Shown here: piece after piece, positions 16,831 to 25,335 of the stretch
Position numbering within the stretch: position 1 is the first letter of the stretch
Layout: each line of letters starts with the position of its first letter
Origin: Kiritimatiellia bacterium
GTDB lineage: Bacteria > Verrucomicrobiota > Kiritimatiellia > RFP12 > UBA1067
Length of the DNA: 37,694 bases
Reading direction: 5' to 3'
Assembly (NCBI GenBank): GCA_018399555.1
Contig: JAGYOL010000009.1
Location: 1 to 37,694, forward strand
Program-made: the position numbers and the translations under genes
Notes under the pieces: generated by a model
What the model was told of the DNA's origin: nothing
Seen by the model: the letters and a program-made list of their open reading frames with translations, nothing else
Databases searched by the model: none

Positions 16831-17013
16831 GGTTTCACCTCCATCGATTTTTAATATTGCCACCAGCCCAGCTGAGTGGTCGAAAAATTGCGCAAAATTA
16901 TGTCAAATAGGACGCATTTCTGCAAAGTAATAATCGCAAAAATTTAAAAATACCGGGTTTTAATGCTGTTTTCCGTCCAATTGATACAGTTTTATCGATA
17001 TTTAGAGTTCATT

Positions 17014-17256
17014 TCAGTTCTTTGACCTCTTTTTGCCGGCGGAGCGAATGCCGAAATGTTCGGAGTCATGGTTGATACCGCGGGTTGTCATAATGCCGTA
17101 AACATACTTTTTGTGGGCGGCGCACTCTTCCAGTAAGAGGTCAATAGCCTTAATGTCCGGGTTGTGTTTTTTTGAAGAGTATTCAAAGGCAAAGATTGAA
17201 TTGGGGGAGATGTGTTTTTTTACCGTGATTTGTGTCTTCGCCAATCCGGTGAGCAC
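17014..17256 (-). CDS. Small basic hypothetical protein or gene remnant
   Basis: An 80-codon frame from GTG 17256 that I do not recognise. It has a plausible coding look (C-rich third positions) and a helical middle (DIKAIDLLLEECAAHKKYVYG), with a basic C-terminus ending AGKKRSKN. There is no ribosome-binding site, and an in-frame stop lies three codons upstream, so it may be the 3' remnant of a longer gene. It lies in the otherwise gene-free gap 16831-17352. The rest of that gap is AT-rich and holds TTGACA (16906-16901, - strand) without a good -10. Confidence 0.35.
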   Translation of the reverse strand: MLTGLAKTQITVKKHISPNSIFAFEYSSKKHNPDIKAIDLLLEECAAHKKYVYGIMTTRGINHDSEHFGIRSAGKKRSKN

Positions 17257-17352
17257 GCTGGCAGTTCACTTCTGCTGTAACACCGGGAAAAACGAACAAT
17301 CGGTCAAAAGGACTTCGATGAGCTTCGGTAAACTGCTATACTGGCAGCCACA

Positions 17353-19263
17353 ATGAAAATTATATCTTTACTCTATTGCATGGGTGTGATGATTGCCTGC
17401 GGGTCAAATCTGATTGATAATTCCGGATTTGAAGAGATTTTGCCGGATGGTGCGACAAAAGGCTGGCAGGAACTGAGACCGACCTACCGTATTGAAAACG
17501 GAGCCGGACGCAACGGCAGTCGCGGTCTGGTTTATGAAAACGATGATCCCGATATCTATCGTCTGGTCAGTCAGAAGGTCGATTTGCAGATCGATTGTCT
17601 CTATCGTTTTTCGGTATGGGTGCGCACCGAGAGTCTGGAAGGTGCTGAGAACGGCGCGACTGTCTGTTTGCAGTGGCATGACAGAGCGGGGAAGTGGCTG
17701 GGAGGGTCGTTTCCCAAGGGTGTCAAGGGCACGCACGGCTGGCATAAGATTGAGGGTTCGGTTAAGATACCAGAGGGTGCTGCTGTTGTCAGTGTAACAC
17801 CTTATGTCCGTAAGGGAATGACCGGCAAAGCTTGGTTTGACGATCTGGAACTCGTCAAACATATTCCTCCGCCGGTCGGGGTTATCTGTTCATCCGCATA
17901 TCGTGACACGGTGGCGGCGCATGAGTGTTCGTACTTTGTTGAACTGGCACTTGCAGCCAACGATTTGTGTGCACAGGATGTTGAAGCGATATTCACTCTG
18001 CGCGCGCATACAGGAGAGGTCGTGTTTACACGTGCTGCCGACAGTATTAAAGAGGATCATGCCGTAATCACGATCGACACTGCGCGGATTGCGGAGGGTT
18101 GCTACGACGTCGAGTTTGTGCTGCGCACTGTGGCGGGTGAAGAGCTCGGGTGCTGTGCCGGCCGGATGAAGCGCGTGGCTCAGATGCCCGAGCGTAAGGT
18201 ATGGATTGATGCCCACAAGCGCGTCATCGTTGACGGCAGACCGTTTTTTCCTCTGGGAATGTTTTTTTCGGGGATCAAAAAAGATCAACTGAAAATCTAT
18301 GCTGCCGGTCCGTTCAACTGCCTGATGCCATATGTTATGCCGAGTGCGGAACAAGTGGATATGGTTCATGAGGCTGGCTTAAAGATCATCTATTCCCTCA
18401 AGGATATTTATTATGGTACGTGTTACGCGCCCAAGGCCCTGAAAAGCGAGGCTGATGAGGCTGAGTTTGTACGAGTCCGAGTGGAGAAATTCAAGGATCA
18501 TCCGGCATTGTTGGCCTGGTATGTGAACGATGAATTGCCGCCGGATATGATCGGGCGGCTGAGTGCGCGGCAGACACTGATGAGAGAGCTTGATCCTGAT
18601 CATCCGACCTGGGTGGTGCTCTATCAGTACAACCAGGTACGCACATACATACCTAGCTTTGATATTGTCGGTACAGACCCGTATCCGATTCCGGGAAAGA
18701 GCGCCGGCATGGCGCTGACATGGAGCAGAGTTACGCGTGATCAATGCTGGAATGCCAGGCCCTTCTGGCAGGTGCCGCAGGTTTTCGACTGGGCCGGTTA
18801 TGGGGAGGGAGCGGATAAGGCGGAGCAGCGTGCGCCCACCCTGGATGAGATGCGTACCATGGCCTGGCATTGCATCGCCGCCGGCGCCAACGGATTGATT
18901 TTTTACTCATTTTTCGATCTGGTGAAAATGGATGAGAAGGATCCCTTTGAAAAACGTTGGCGGGAAGTCTGTGAGATGGCCACTGAAATCAGAGGCTACC
19001 TGCCGGTGCTGCTCTCTGCGGAGAGTGTCAGCGGGATTGAATGTGCTGGTGGCGACCAGATTGAATATCGCGCTTGGTCATACAACAATGCGCATTATCT
19101 CCTGATTGTGAACGGCAGTCGGCAATCGGCGGGGGCGATTGTTAAACTTGCAGCCCGCCCCGACAGGATTGCAACCGAATTCGGTGAAGCACCGGTTGTC
19201 AGTGCCGATGGCGAACTGCAATTTAAGATTGACCCGCTTAAACCGGTTTTGATCCGGTGGTAA
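17353..19263 (+). CDS. Secreted glycoside hydrolase-like protein with N-terminal carbohydrate-binding module
   Basis: A 636-residue exported protein. Residues 1-17 are hydrophobic, ending MIACG, either a weak lipobox or an ordinary signal peptide. Residues about 18-170 look like a CBM4/9-type jelly roll (NLIDNSGFEE, strands, KAWFDDLELV). A beta-rich linker domain follows (about 180-275). A TIM-barrel part (about 283-560) starts KVWIDAHKRVIVDGRPFFPLG and carries LLAWYVNDEL, where E394 would be the acid/base of a clan GH-A enzyme. The nucleophile is not obvious to me, so the GH family and activity are unassigned. A C-terminal beta domain ends PVLIRW. ATG 17353 has no clear ribosome-binding site. 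First of a run of + strand secreted proteins. Confidence 0.75.
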   Translation: MKIISLLYCMGVMIACGSNLIDNSGFEEILPDGATKGWQELRPTYRIENGAGRNGSRGLVYENDDPDIYRLVSQKVDLQIDCLYRFSVWVRTESLEGAENGATVCLQWHDRAGKWLGGSFPKGVKGTHGWHKIEGSVKIPEGAAVVSVTPYVRKGMTGKAWFDDLELVKHIPPPVGVICSSAYRDTVAAHECSYFVELALAANDLCAQDVEAIFTLRAHTGEVVFTRAADSIKEDHAVITIDTARIAEGCYDVEFVLRTVAGEELGCCAGRMKRVAQMPERKVWIDAHKRVIVDGRPFFPLGMFFSGIKKDQLKIYAAGPFNCLMPYVMPSAEQVDMVHEAGLKIIYSLKDIYYGTCYAPKALKSEADEAEFVRVRVEKFKDHPALLAWYVNDELPPDMIGRLSARQTLMRELDPDHPTWVVLYQYNQVRTYIPSFDIVGTDPYPIPGKSAGMALTWSRVTRDQCWNARPFWQVPQVFDWAGYGEGADKAEQRAPTLDEMRTMAWHCIAAGANGLIFYSFFDLVKMDEKDPFEKRWREVCEMATEIRGYLPVLLSAESVSGIECAGGDQIEYRAWSYNNAHYLLIVNGSRQSAGAIVKLAARPDRIATEFGEAPVVSADGELQFKIDPLKPVLIRW

Positions 19264-19307
19264 CAGCGCTCCCGGCAGAGTGAGGCTCTCTGTTTCCCGT
19301 CTGTTCG

Positions 19308-19353
19308 GCAACAGGCAAAACCCGCTGTTGCTGCCGCTGTCGTAAAAAACAAG
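19308..19353. repeat. Intergenic repeat element, copy 1
   Basis: The 311-base gap after the glycosidase gene (19264-19574) holds a 7-bp hairpin, GCAACAG (19308-19314) with CTGTTGC (19325-19331). The 17-mer CTGTCGTAAAAAACAAG follows (19337-19353) and recurs exactly at 26202-26218. A looser shared block, GG(C/T)TACG..GG(C/T)TT, follows in both places (here near 19389-19405). The rest of the gap is AT-rich leader for the next ORF. Confidence 0.55.
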
Positions 19354-19574
19354 GAATGGTGAAAAGGCAGCACTGCTCCACTTGTTTTCGGTTACGTCGG
19401 CTTGGTTCGGTTCCGGATGTAAACTGTGTTATTTGTTTAAATTTACAATCAGAGTGTTTGAAAACGCAATGGACGGATTTTCTGTTTTACTGCAACATAG
19501 TGATTTTATACCTTGTTTGTGCGCACGATGTTTGTGCGCATACGTTGTTATGAATTATATACAGAGGAAGTGTT

Positions 19575-19853
19575 ATGAAACATGTTGTAAAACTTCAGCT
19601 TACGGTGATTGCCTCACTGTTATTTTGTAATTTATCTGCGATAAAGGCCGATTCGGTTGAGGACTTTACCCAGCCGAACGCCCGTATTGAAATGGCGGCG
19701 GACCGCTATCCTGATCTGACCAATCTGACGCTCTCGGTCTGGATCAAAACCGATACTAAACCGGGAAATTATGCAGCGATCGCCGGATGCGGCTATCTCG
19801 GTGTAATGAGTTGTAAAAATGATACTATTGGCTTTATTAAAAAGGGGGGGTAA
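19575..19853 (+). pseudogene. Truncated LamG/concanavalin-like secreted protein
   Basis: A 92-codon ORF with a good ribosome-binding site (GAGGAAG) and a clear signal peptide (MKHVVKLQLTVIASLLFC...AIKA). The mature part starts like a LamG domain: NLTLSVWIKTDTKPGNYAAIAG. LamG domains need about 150-200 residues; this one stops after about 60, at TAA following a run of seven G (19844-19850). That G run also serves as the ribosome-binding site of the next gene. Reading the other frames past the G run does not restore LamG sequence, so a simple frameshift does not explain it; a deletion fused its 5' part to the next gene's leader. It could still be translated as a short secreted peptide. Confidence 0.6.
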
Positions 19854-19854
19854 G

Positions 19855-21186
19855 ATGCGGATTGCGTATTTACTGATGACAGGCATGGTTTTTTTACAGG
19901 TATCAGGGGGGAGCGCTCAGGATGGGCGGGGCGCAGTGAATGGTGCTGAAACCGGCACGCAAAATATTCTGAGTTTCGGGGCGGATCGCAGCGGCAGAAC
20001 CGATTCATCCGCAGCCTTTGAAAAATTGATGCGCAAGGTCGGGAATGATCGTCACATAAAGATCGTCCTGCCTCCTGGTAGTTATCGTTTAAACAGCCGG
20101 GTCGTGCTGCGGGCGGCGGGAAACAACAGCTACTATGGATTGCACCTGCAGGGAGCCGGTGAAAATGTAACCGAACTGATTGTTGACAACGCGGCGGGGG
20201 GTGTGGCTTTTGAAGGCCGCAGTATTTCGCGTTTGAGTGTGATCGTCTCAGACTTGGCGATTGTGGCCGCACGTTCAGATGCGGGCACGGCACTCTCCTT
20301 TGATATTCCCAATCCCGGTGTGGAAAATATGCGTCAGTTCAATGTGCGCAATGTTTCAATTCGCGGTACCCGTTTTGATCAGGGCTTTTTCAACAGGGGG
20401 GTGTATGTGCGAAATGCCTGGTACGCCCTGCTGCGAAATGTAAATATCACCCAGCAATATGAGGGCGGACTTGGGGTGGATAAATATGCGATGGAATACG
20501 GCTTCCTGCTGGAAGATTGCTACAGTCCGAGTATCATCGACTGTCGTGTTGCCAATGGACGCTACGGCTTGGTGCAGCGGGCGCGGAAAACCTTTCCCGA
20601 GGACGGCATTATCCGCGGTTCATACTTTGTCGGGAATGTCGAATGTATTGTGCTTGATTTCAATAAGAGCGACGGCGGCTGGGCTGAACCGGGATTTCAT
20701 ATCGACAACTGTCATATAAACTATCGCGACCGCGGTATTGTTGTGCGCGGTCTGCGTCAGGCCAACATAAGTCAGAGTCTCTTTTACTGTCACGACCGCA
20801 GCGGTACACGCTGGTTCCGGAATGAGTTTGCCGAGGTGCCGGGCGGAGACGAGAAAAACCGCCGCGAGTATGAGCCGCGTGATATCGATCTTGATCTCTC
20901 ATCCGATATTATCATCAACAACAACATCTTTACCGAACCAGCCAATAGCGGACGGGTGGGGGTGCGGATCGGTCCGCAGGCCGGGCATATTCTGATTTCA
21001 GCCAATCAGTTCAATATGAGTGGAGTGGCGATTAAAAATGAATCGCGGGAGCCCAGCTACGCCACCGGCAATATTTTCACCGGGAGACCGGGGTGGCACC
21101 AAGCGTTGACCACCTATCAGGATGTTGCCGGATCACTGCGTCACTATGATTTCAAAGTGGACTCAGAAAAGGAGAAGAACAGATGA
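19855..21186 (+). CDS. Secreted right-handed beta-helix protein (pectate lyase 3-like)
   Basis: 443 residues from ATG 19855, which directly follows a G-rich ribosome-binding site. A longer in-frame start at 19819 would remove the signal peptide from the N-terminus and is rejected. Signal peptide: MRIAYLLMTGMVFLQVSGGSAQ. The mature part opens with ILSFGADRSGRTDSSAAFEKLM and VLPPGSYRLNSRVVL, the hallmark start of the pectate-lyase superfamily 3 domain. Coils of a parallel beta-helix follow (IIDCRVANGRYGLVQ, FHIDNCHINYRDRGIVVRG, DIIINNNIFTEP, HILISANQFNMSG). Probably a polysaccharide lyase or hydrolase; the substrate is not readable. It overlaps the next gene by ATGA. Confidence 0.85.
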   Translation: MRIAYLLMTGMVFLQVSGGSAQDGRGAVNGAETGTQNILSFGADRSGRTDSSAAFEKLMRKVGNDRHIKIVLPPGSYRLNSRVVLRAAGNNSYYGLHLQGAGENVTELIVDNAAGGVAFEGRSISRLSVIVSDLAIVAARSDAGTALSFDIPNPGVENMRQFNVRNVSIRGTRFDQGFFNRGVYVRNAWYALLRNVNITQQYEGGLGVDKYAMEYGFLLEDCYSPSIIDCRVANGRYGLVQRARKTFPEDGIIRGSYFVGNVECIVLDFNKSDGGWAEPGFHIDNCHINYRDRGIVVRGLRQANISQSLFYCHDRSGTRWFRNEFAEVPGGDEKNRREYEPRDIDLDLSSDIIINNNIFTEPANSGRVGVRIGPQAGHILISANQFNMSGVAIKNESREPSYATGNIFTGRPGWHQALTTYQDVAGSLRHYDFKVDSEKEKNR

Positions 21187-22628
21187 AGAAAAATATTAAT
21201 TGGTTTGTAACGGCACTTAGCACCATGTTGCTGTGGATGTTGTTGGTTGCAGATGTTTGTGCGGCACAGGGTGAAGAAGGAACATTGCTTGCCGGCGCGG
21301 CGGTTGCCGATATTACCCCCGAAAAGGGTGTCAGCATGAAGGGCTCTGTGGGCGGCAACGGCATTGTCAACGAGGTGCACGATCCGCTGCACGCACGCTG
21401 TGTGGCGCTGCGCAACGGTGAGACAACGCTGGCGATCTGTGTGGTGGACGCAACCAGCTTCTGGGCTGAGGGGATGGAGAGGGCCAAGACGATGGTGCAT
21501 AAGCGGATCGGGCTGCCAGTTGAGCGTATCCTGATATCCGCCACTCACTCTCACGCGGCGATACGGGTGCGCGGTATCAGTACCGAGCCGATTGATATGA
21601 AATACTATGCTCTGGTCGAGGAAGGGGTGGCCGACGCCATCTGTCAGGCGGTGCGCAATCTGGCACCGGCGGAGGTGGCTTATGGTGTCGTGTCGAAGCC
21701 GGAGTATGTCAAGGGGCGCCGCTGGCGCATTGAAGCCGGTTCCTGTGGGCCGAATCCATTCGGCGAACGTACCGATCGCGCCTGGATGTATCCCAGGGTT
21801 AGAAACCGCCTTGACCCCGAGCCTTTGGGTCGCAGTGATCCATCGCTTTCGATTCTCAGTTTGCGGCATGTGGACGGCACACCGCTGGCAGTGCTGGGCA
21901 ACTATTCCATCCACTATGTCGGCGGATTCAAGCGCAATTGCGTGAGTGCCGATTATTTCGCCAGCTTTGCCGAGGAGCTGGGCAAGGTGCTGGATGCGGA
22001 GAATTCAACCGGCGATCATCCGTCCTTTGTCGGCATTATGTCCAACGGCAACAGCGGCAATATCGCGCCGGGGCAGGGGGTGCGCGGCTATGACGGCATG
22101 CGCAGGATCGGACGTGATCTGGCGGAAGCGGCCGCTGATATCTGTCGTAACGGCCCGTATCTGCGCGATGTTCCGCTTGCGATGGTGGAGGAACGGCTGG
22201 AACTGCAAGTCCGTAAGCCCGATGCACAGCGCATTCAATGGGCCCGGGATGTGCTGGCCGGCAAGTGGAAGATCAAACCGATGCACGGCTGGACCCATAC
22301 CTATGCGCAGGGCACTCTGCAACTGGCTGAGTATCCGGATACGGTCTCACCCAGATTTCAGGTGATCCGCATCGGAGCTCTGGCCATAGCCAGTAATCCC
22401 TGCGAGATGTATGCCGAAACCGGACTGGCGATCAAAGAGGCCAGCCCCTTCAAAGTTACATTCAATATCGAGCTGGCCAATGGACAGAACGGCTATCTGC
22501 CGCCGCCGGAGCAGCATGAGCTCGGGGGCTATAGCACCTGGCCGACAATCTCCAGCTATCTCGAGGTCAACGCCTCCGAAAAAATCAAAGCCCATCTGCT
22601 TGAGCTGCTGGCCAGGGTCGCGGGATGA
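21183..22628 (+). CDS. Secreted neutral/alkaline ceramidase-like protein
   Basis: 481 residues with a signal peptide (MKKNINWFVTALSTMLLWMLLVADVCAAQG). The body fits the N-terminal catalytic domain of the neutral/alkaline non-lysosomal ceramidase family: LLAGAAVADITPE, DPLHARCVALRNGETTLAICVVD, the zinc-binding ILISATHSHAA, LGNYSIHYVGG, and late FNIELANGQNGYLPP. Many PVC-group members of this family sit in polysaccharide-utilisation settings and may not cleave ceramide. The C-terminal Ig-like domain of true ceramidases is absent. AGGAGAAG precedes the ATG, and the start overlaps the beta-helix gene by four bases, so the two are translationally coupled. Confidence 0.85.
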   Translation: MKKNINWFVTALSTMLLWMLLVADVCAAQGEEGTLLAGAAVADITPEKGVSMKGSVGGNGIVNEVHDPLHARCVALRNGETTLAICVVDATSFWAEGMERAKTMVHKRIGLPVERILISATHSHAAIRVRGISTEPIDMKYYALVEEGVADAICQAVRNLAPAEVAYGVVSKPEYVKGRRWRIEAGSCGPNPFGERTDRAWMYPRVRNRLDPEPLGRSDPSLSILSLRHVDGTPLAVLGNYSIHYVGGFKRNCVSADYFASFAEELGKVLDAENSTGDHPSFVGIMSNGNSGNIAPGQGVRGYDGMRRIGRDLAEAAADICRNGPYLRDVPLAMVEERLELQVRKPDAQRIQWARDVLAGKWKIKPMHGWTHTYAQGTLQLAEYPDTVSPRFQVIRIGALAIASNPCEMYAETGLAIKEASPFKVTFNIELANGQNGYLPPPEQHELGGYSTWPTISSYLEVNASEKIKAHLLELLARVAG

Positions 22629-22700
22629 CGCACCCCAGTTGCAGTGAGTGCAGATGGGTGTGATTCAATTTAGTTCAAGCGACACGACTCTCTGTGCGCA

Positions 22701-25106
22701 GTGCGGATGAGTGCGGTTGAAATCGTCAATTCGGGCTTTGAAACCCCTGCTTTCACGCCGGGTGACTGGCTAAAAATATCCGCAGAGTCCGATCCTACCG
22801 ACGGATTGGTCGGCGGCTGGACTTTTTTTAATAACTCCGGCATTGGCAACAACGGTTCTCCCTGGGTTAACACGGCGCCGGAGGGTGTTCAGGTGGGTTA
22901 TGTCAAAGATGACAGCAGTATTGAACAGGATTTTGAGATCACCAGTCTCGGATCATACCGTCTAAATTTTTTGGCGGCGCATCGTCCCAACTATCCGGCG
23001 ACACATCTGCGGGTGCTGATCGACGATTTGGAAGTCGCTTACTGGGCATCGAGTGAGATCATGGACAATGAACAGTTCGCCACCTACTCTGTATATCTTG
23101 GTTTTCTGCCACAGGGTACCCACACCCTTACCTTTGAGGGCATCAAACCCGGTGCAGACTCCGCCACCGCTTTTGACGATGTGCGGATAGAGATAGAGGT
23201 TGAAGCCTACTATTGGAATCCGGCTCCGCTGTCGAGCAATTGGAACGCCACTGTCTGGTCGCTGATCAACGGTGATCCGGGCACCTTGAGTTGGGGGCCG
23301 GGAAGCATTGCTGTTTTTAATCAACCCTCTGCTTACACCGTCAGCATCGACACCTCTCAGAGTGCGGAAACCCTTTATGTGGATGCCGGAGATGTAACTT
23401 TTGACGGCGTAGCCACGGTTTCGTTCGCGGACATGCGTATCGCCTCAGGCGCAACTCTCAGCGGTGCCGGAGAACGCTATCTGAAGGTGGGCGACACACA
23501 GCTGATTCTAGATGGCACTCTCGAAGTGAGCTCGTTGACCGACCCCGGTCGCACGTTGGAGCTGGTCAGCGGCACCGGTTCGCTGGTTCTCGCTGCGGAT
23601 ATCGCCGTGAGCGGCAGACCCTATTTCAGCGGATCAGTGAGCGGCAGCGGCGGTCTGACCAAGATCGGCGCGGATGAGCTGAGAGTTGATAACTCCTTCA
23701 CCGGGGCGGCGACGGTGGAGAGCGGTTTTCTTGTGTTGAAAAACGCCCTTGCCGGCAGTGTGAGTGTTGCGGCGGATGCCGGTGTGGCCTTCGAAACGCC
23801 TGCGGCACTGGTAGCCGCTCTGAATGACAGTGGTAATAATTTCGCCAACGGTAGCATGGCTGGTCTGTATAATGCCGCTACGCTTGTAAATCCTGATCTC
23901 TCGGCTGCTGACTTTGGCAGTGTCAGGTTTCTTAAACTGGGTGCCGGAGTGCTGGAAATAAACAATGCGACCGCTCTTTCAGAAGCAACCAACGGTGTGG
24001 TTATCGCTGGTGGTAATTTTCTCTATAAAAACGCATCGGCCATCCCTGTCGGCACACCGATTACGGTGCGGAACGGTGCCATTCTAAGCTTCAATTATAG
24101 TGCGCTAATGACGATCGACCACCCGCTGACGCTTTCGGGCAACTACGATGAGACCGACAGTAAAGGCTCGCTTTTTATGCAGTGGGGTAATTCCACAGTT
24201 GATATCAACGCGCCGATAACCCTGGCGGATGATACCAAGATTCAGGCATATGCTTCCCAAGAGACGGTTAATTTCAATGCGCCGATCATCGGTACCGGCA
24301 ATCTGATTATCGAAGGTGACGGCGCGGCTAACGACCATCTGAAAATTTTTAACTTTAATGTGCCGTTCACCTATGAAGGAAACACAATTCTGCGCAATGA
24401 AGGAGGCTCCAGCGCGGAATTCTACTGGGGTGCGGATAACATTCTGCCGACCAACTATGTCTTGAGAGTCAGCGGTGAGAATGTCAACCATTATACGCAT
24501 CTGGATTTTAAGGGCTTTTCACAGCAGATCGCCGGACTCAACAACGGTGAATTAAATTACTCGGCGCGCATGATAACCAACAGTGCCGCTACCACATCGG
24601 TGCTGACAATCGATGTCGCCGCCAATCGCAGTTACAGCTTTTCCGGTGCGTTTGCCGGAGAGATCAGGATTGTTAAAGATGGCCCTGGTTCGCAGAATCT
24701 TTCCGACGGTGACGGCAGTATGCGTTCAGGTGATGTCCAGGTGCGTCGGGGAACACTGCTGTTGGATGAGAGTTACCTGCTCAAGGGTGGCACGGTAGAG
24801 GTGTTGCGCGATGCCAGACTTGCTCTGAGGGATGCGGAAGGCATCGAGCCGTCAACCGCACAGACCATCCTCTACGCCGGGGTTGACAAGTCGACACATG
24901 GTGATTCACCCGTAATTGAAATTCCGGATGGTGTTAATGTGACTGTGCGGCACTTTGCGATTGAAGGGGTGTTCAAGTCCTCCGGTACCTGGGGCACAGC
25001 GATCAGTGGTGCCGAGCATATCGACAACACGGTGTTCTACGGCGGGGGCACGCTCACTGTGCTGGAAACCGGTCCGCTCAGTGCCACAATCATGCTGATC
25101 CAGTAA
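22701..25106 (+). CDS. Autotransporter-associated beta-strand repeat protein, signal peptide missing
   Basis: 801 codons. Residues about 5-170 form a jelly-roll module (VEIVNSGFETPAF, YRLNFLAAHRPNYPATHLRVLIDD, TAFDDVRIEIE). The remainder (about 176-790) is beta-strand repeat sequence of the autotransporter-associated (PATR) kind: GSGGLTKIGADELRVDNSFTGAATVESGFLVLKN (positions about 315-348), and GAEHIDNTVFYGGGTLTVLE near the end. It has no signal peptide. The only starts are GTG 22701 and ATG 22707, without ribosome-binding sites, and an in-frame TAG lies at 22671-22673. The mature-like sequence therefore begins almost at once, so the 5' end is probably lost. There is no PEP-CTERM or autotransporter barrel at the C-terminus either. 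Probably a decaying or 5'-truncated gene. Confidence 0.7.
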   Translation: MRMSAVEIVNSGFETPAFTPGDWLKISAESDPTDGLVGGWTFFNNSGIGNNGSPWVNTAPEGVQVGYVKDDSSIEQDFEITSLGSYRLNFLAAHRPNYPATHLRVLIDDLEVAYWASSEIMDNEQFATYSVYLGFLPQGTHTLTFEGIKPGADSATAFDDVRIEIEVEAYYWNPAPLSSNWNATVWSLINGDPGTLSWGPGSIAVFNQPSAYTVSIDTSQSAETLYVDAGDVTFDGVATVSFADMRIASGATLSGAGERYLKVGDTQLILDGTLEVSSLTDPGRTLELVSGTGSLVLAADIAVSGRPYFSGSVSGSGGLTKIGADELRVDNSFTGAATVESGFLVLKNALAGSVSVAADAGVAFETPAALVAALNDSGNNFANGSMAGLYNAATLVNPDLSAADFGSVRFLKLGAGVLEINNATALSEATNGVVIAGGNFLYKNASAIPVGTPITVRNGAILSFNYSALMTIDHPLTLSGNYDETDSKGSLFMQWGNSTVDINAPITLADDTKIQAYASQETVNFNAPIIGTGNLIIEGDGAANDHLKIFNFNVPFTYEGNTILRNEGGSSAEFYWGADNILPTNYVLRVSGENVNHYTHLDFKGFSQQIAGLNNGELNYSARMITNSAATTSVLTIDVAANRSYSFSGAFAGEIRIVKDGPGSQNLSDGDGSMRSGDVQVRRGTLLLDESYLLKGGTVEVLRDARLALRDAEGIEPSTAQTILYAGVDKSTHGDSPVIEIPDGVNVTVRHFAIEGVFKSSGTWGTAISGAEHIDNTVFYGGGTLTVLETGPLSATIMLIQ

Positions 25107-25229
25107 TATCTTGTCTGAAGCATCTTGCCCGAGTAATCAAGCAGGGACCGACCGGTAATATGCGAAACTGTGATTCAGCATTCCCAGGCGGTCAGGACGG
25201 GAGCTTTGGCGGCATGCTTTCGCAGATTC

Positions 25230-25248
25230 ATCCGGTTGGAAACCGGAT
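25230..25248. terminator. Hairpin between convergent genes
   Basis: A perfect 8-bp inverted repeat, ATCCGGTT (25230-25237) with AACCGGAT (25241-25248), has a 3-base loop GGA. It lies between the + strand repeat-protein gene (ends 25106) and the - strand helical protein gene (ends 25336). The T tract is only three bases, so termination is inferred from position. Confidence 0.4.
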
Positions 25249-25335
25249 TTACGGGGGAGATTCAAAGCGGGAAGATCAGGCGACACTTATCCCTCGGAGT
25301 GTCAATTATTCTGTACGCTCGGGGTATCAGTGCTT

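Noticed and set aside
16881-16906. Possible Rex-type redox operator or promoter before the hydrogenase operon
   Set aside because: Only an 8-base palindrome, TTGCGCAA (16888-16895), is present, not the TTGTGA-N6-TCACAA pattern, and the TTGACA nearby lacks a matching -10 box.
17111-17356. 81-codon + strand frame opposite the small - strand ORF
   Set aside because: Overlaps the start of the glycosidase gene, has no ribosome-binding site, and its sequence is unlike a protein family.
19819-19857. Longer start for the beta-helix gene, or programmed frameshifting from the LamG ORF across the G7 tract
   Set aside because: The beta-helix gene has its own signal peptide starting at ATG 19855 with the G run as ribosome-binding site; frameshift products would place a signal peptide inside the protein.
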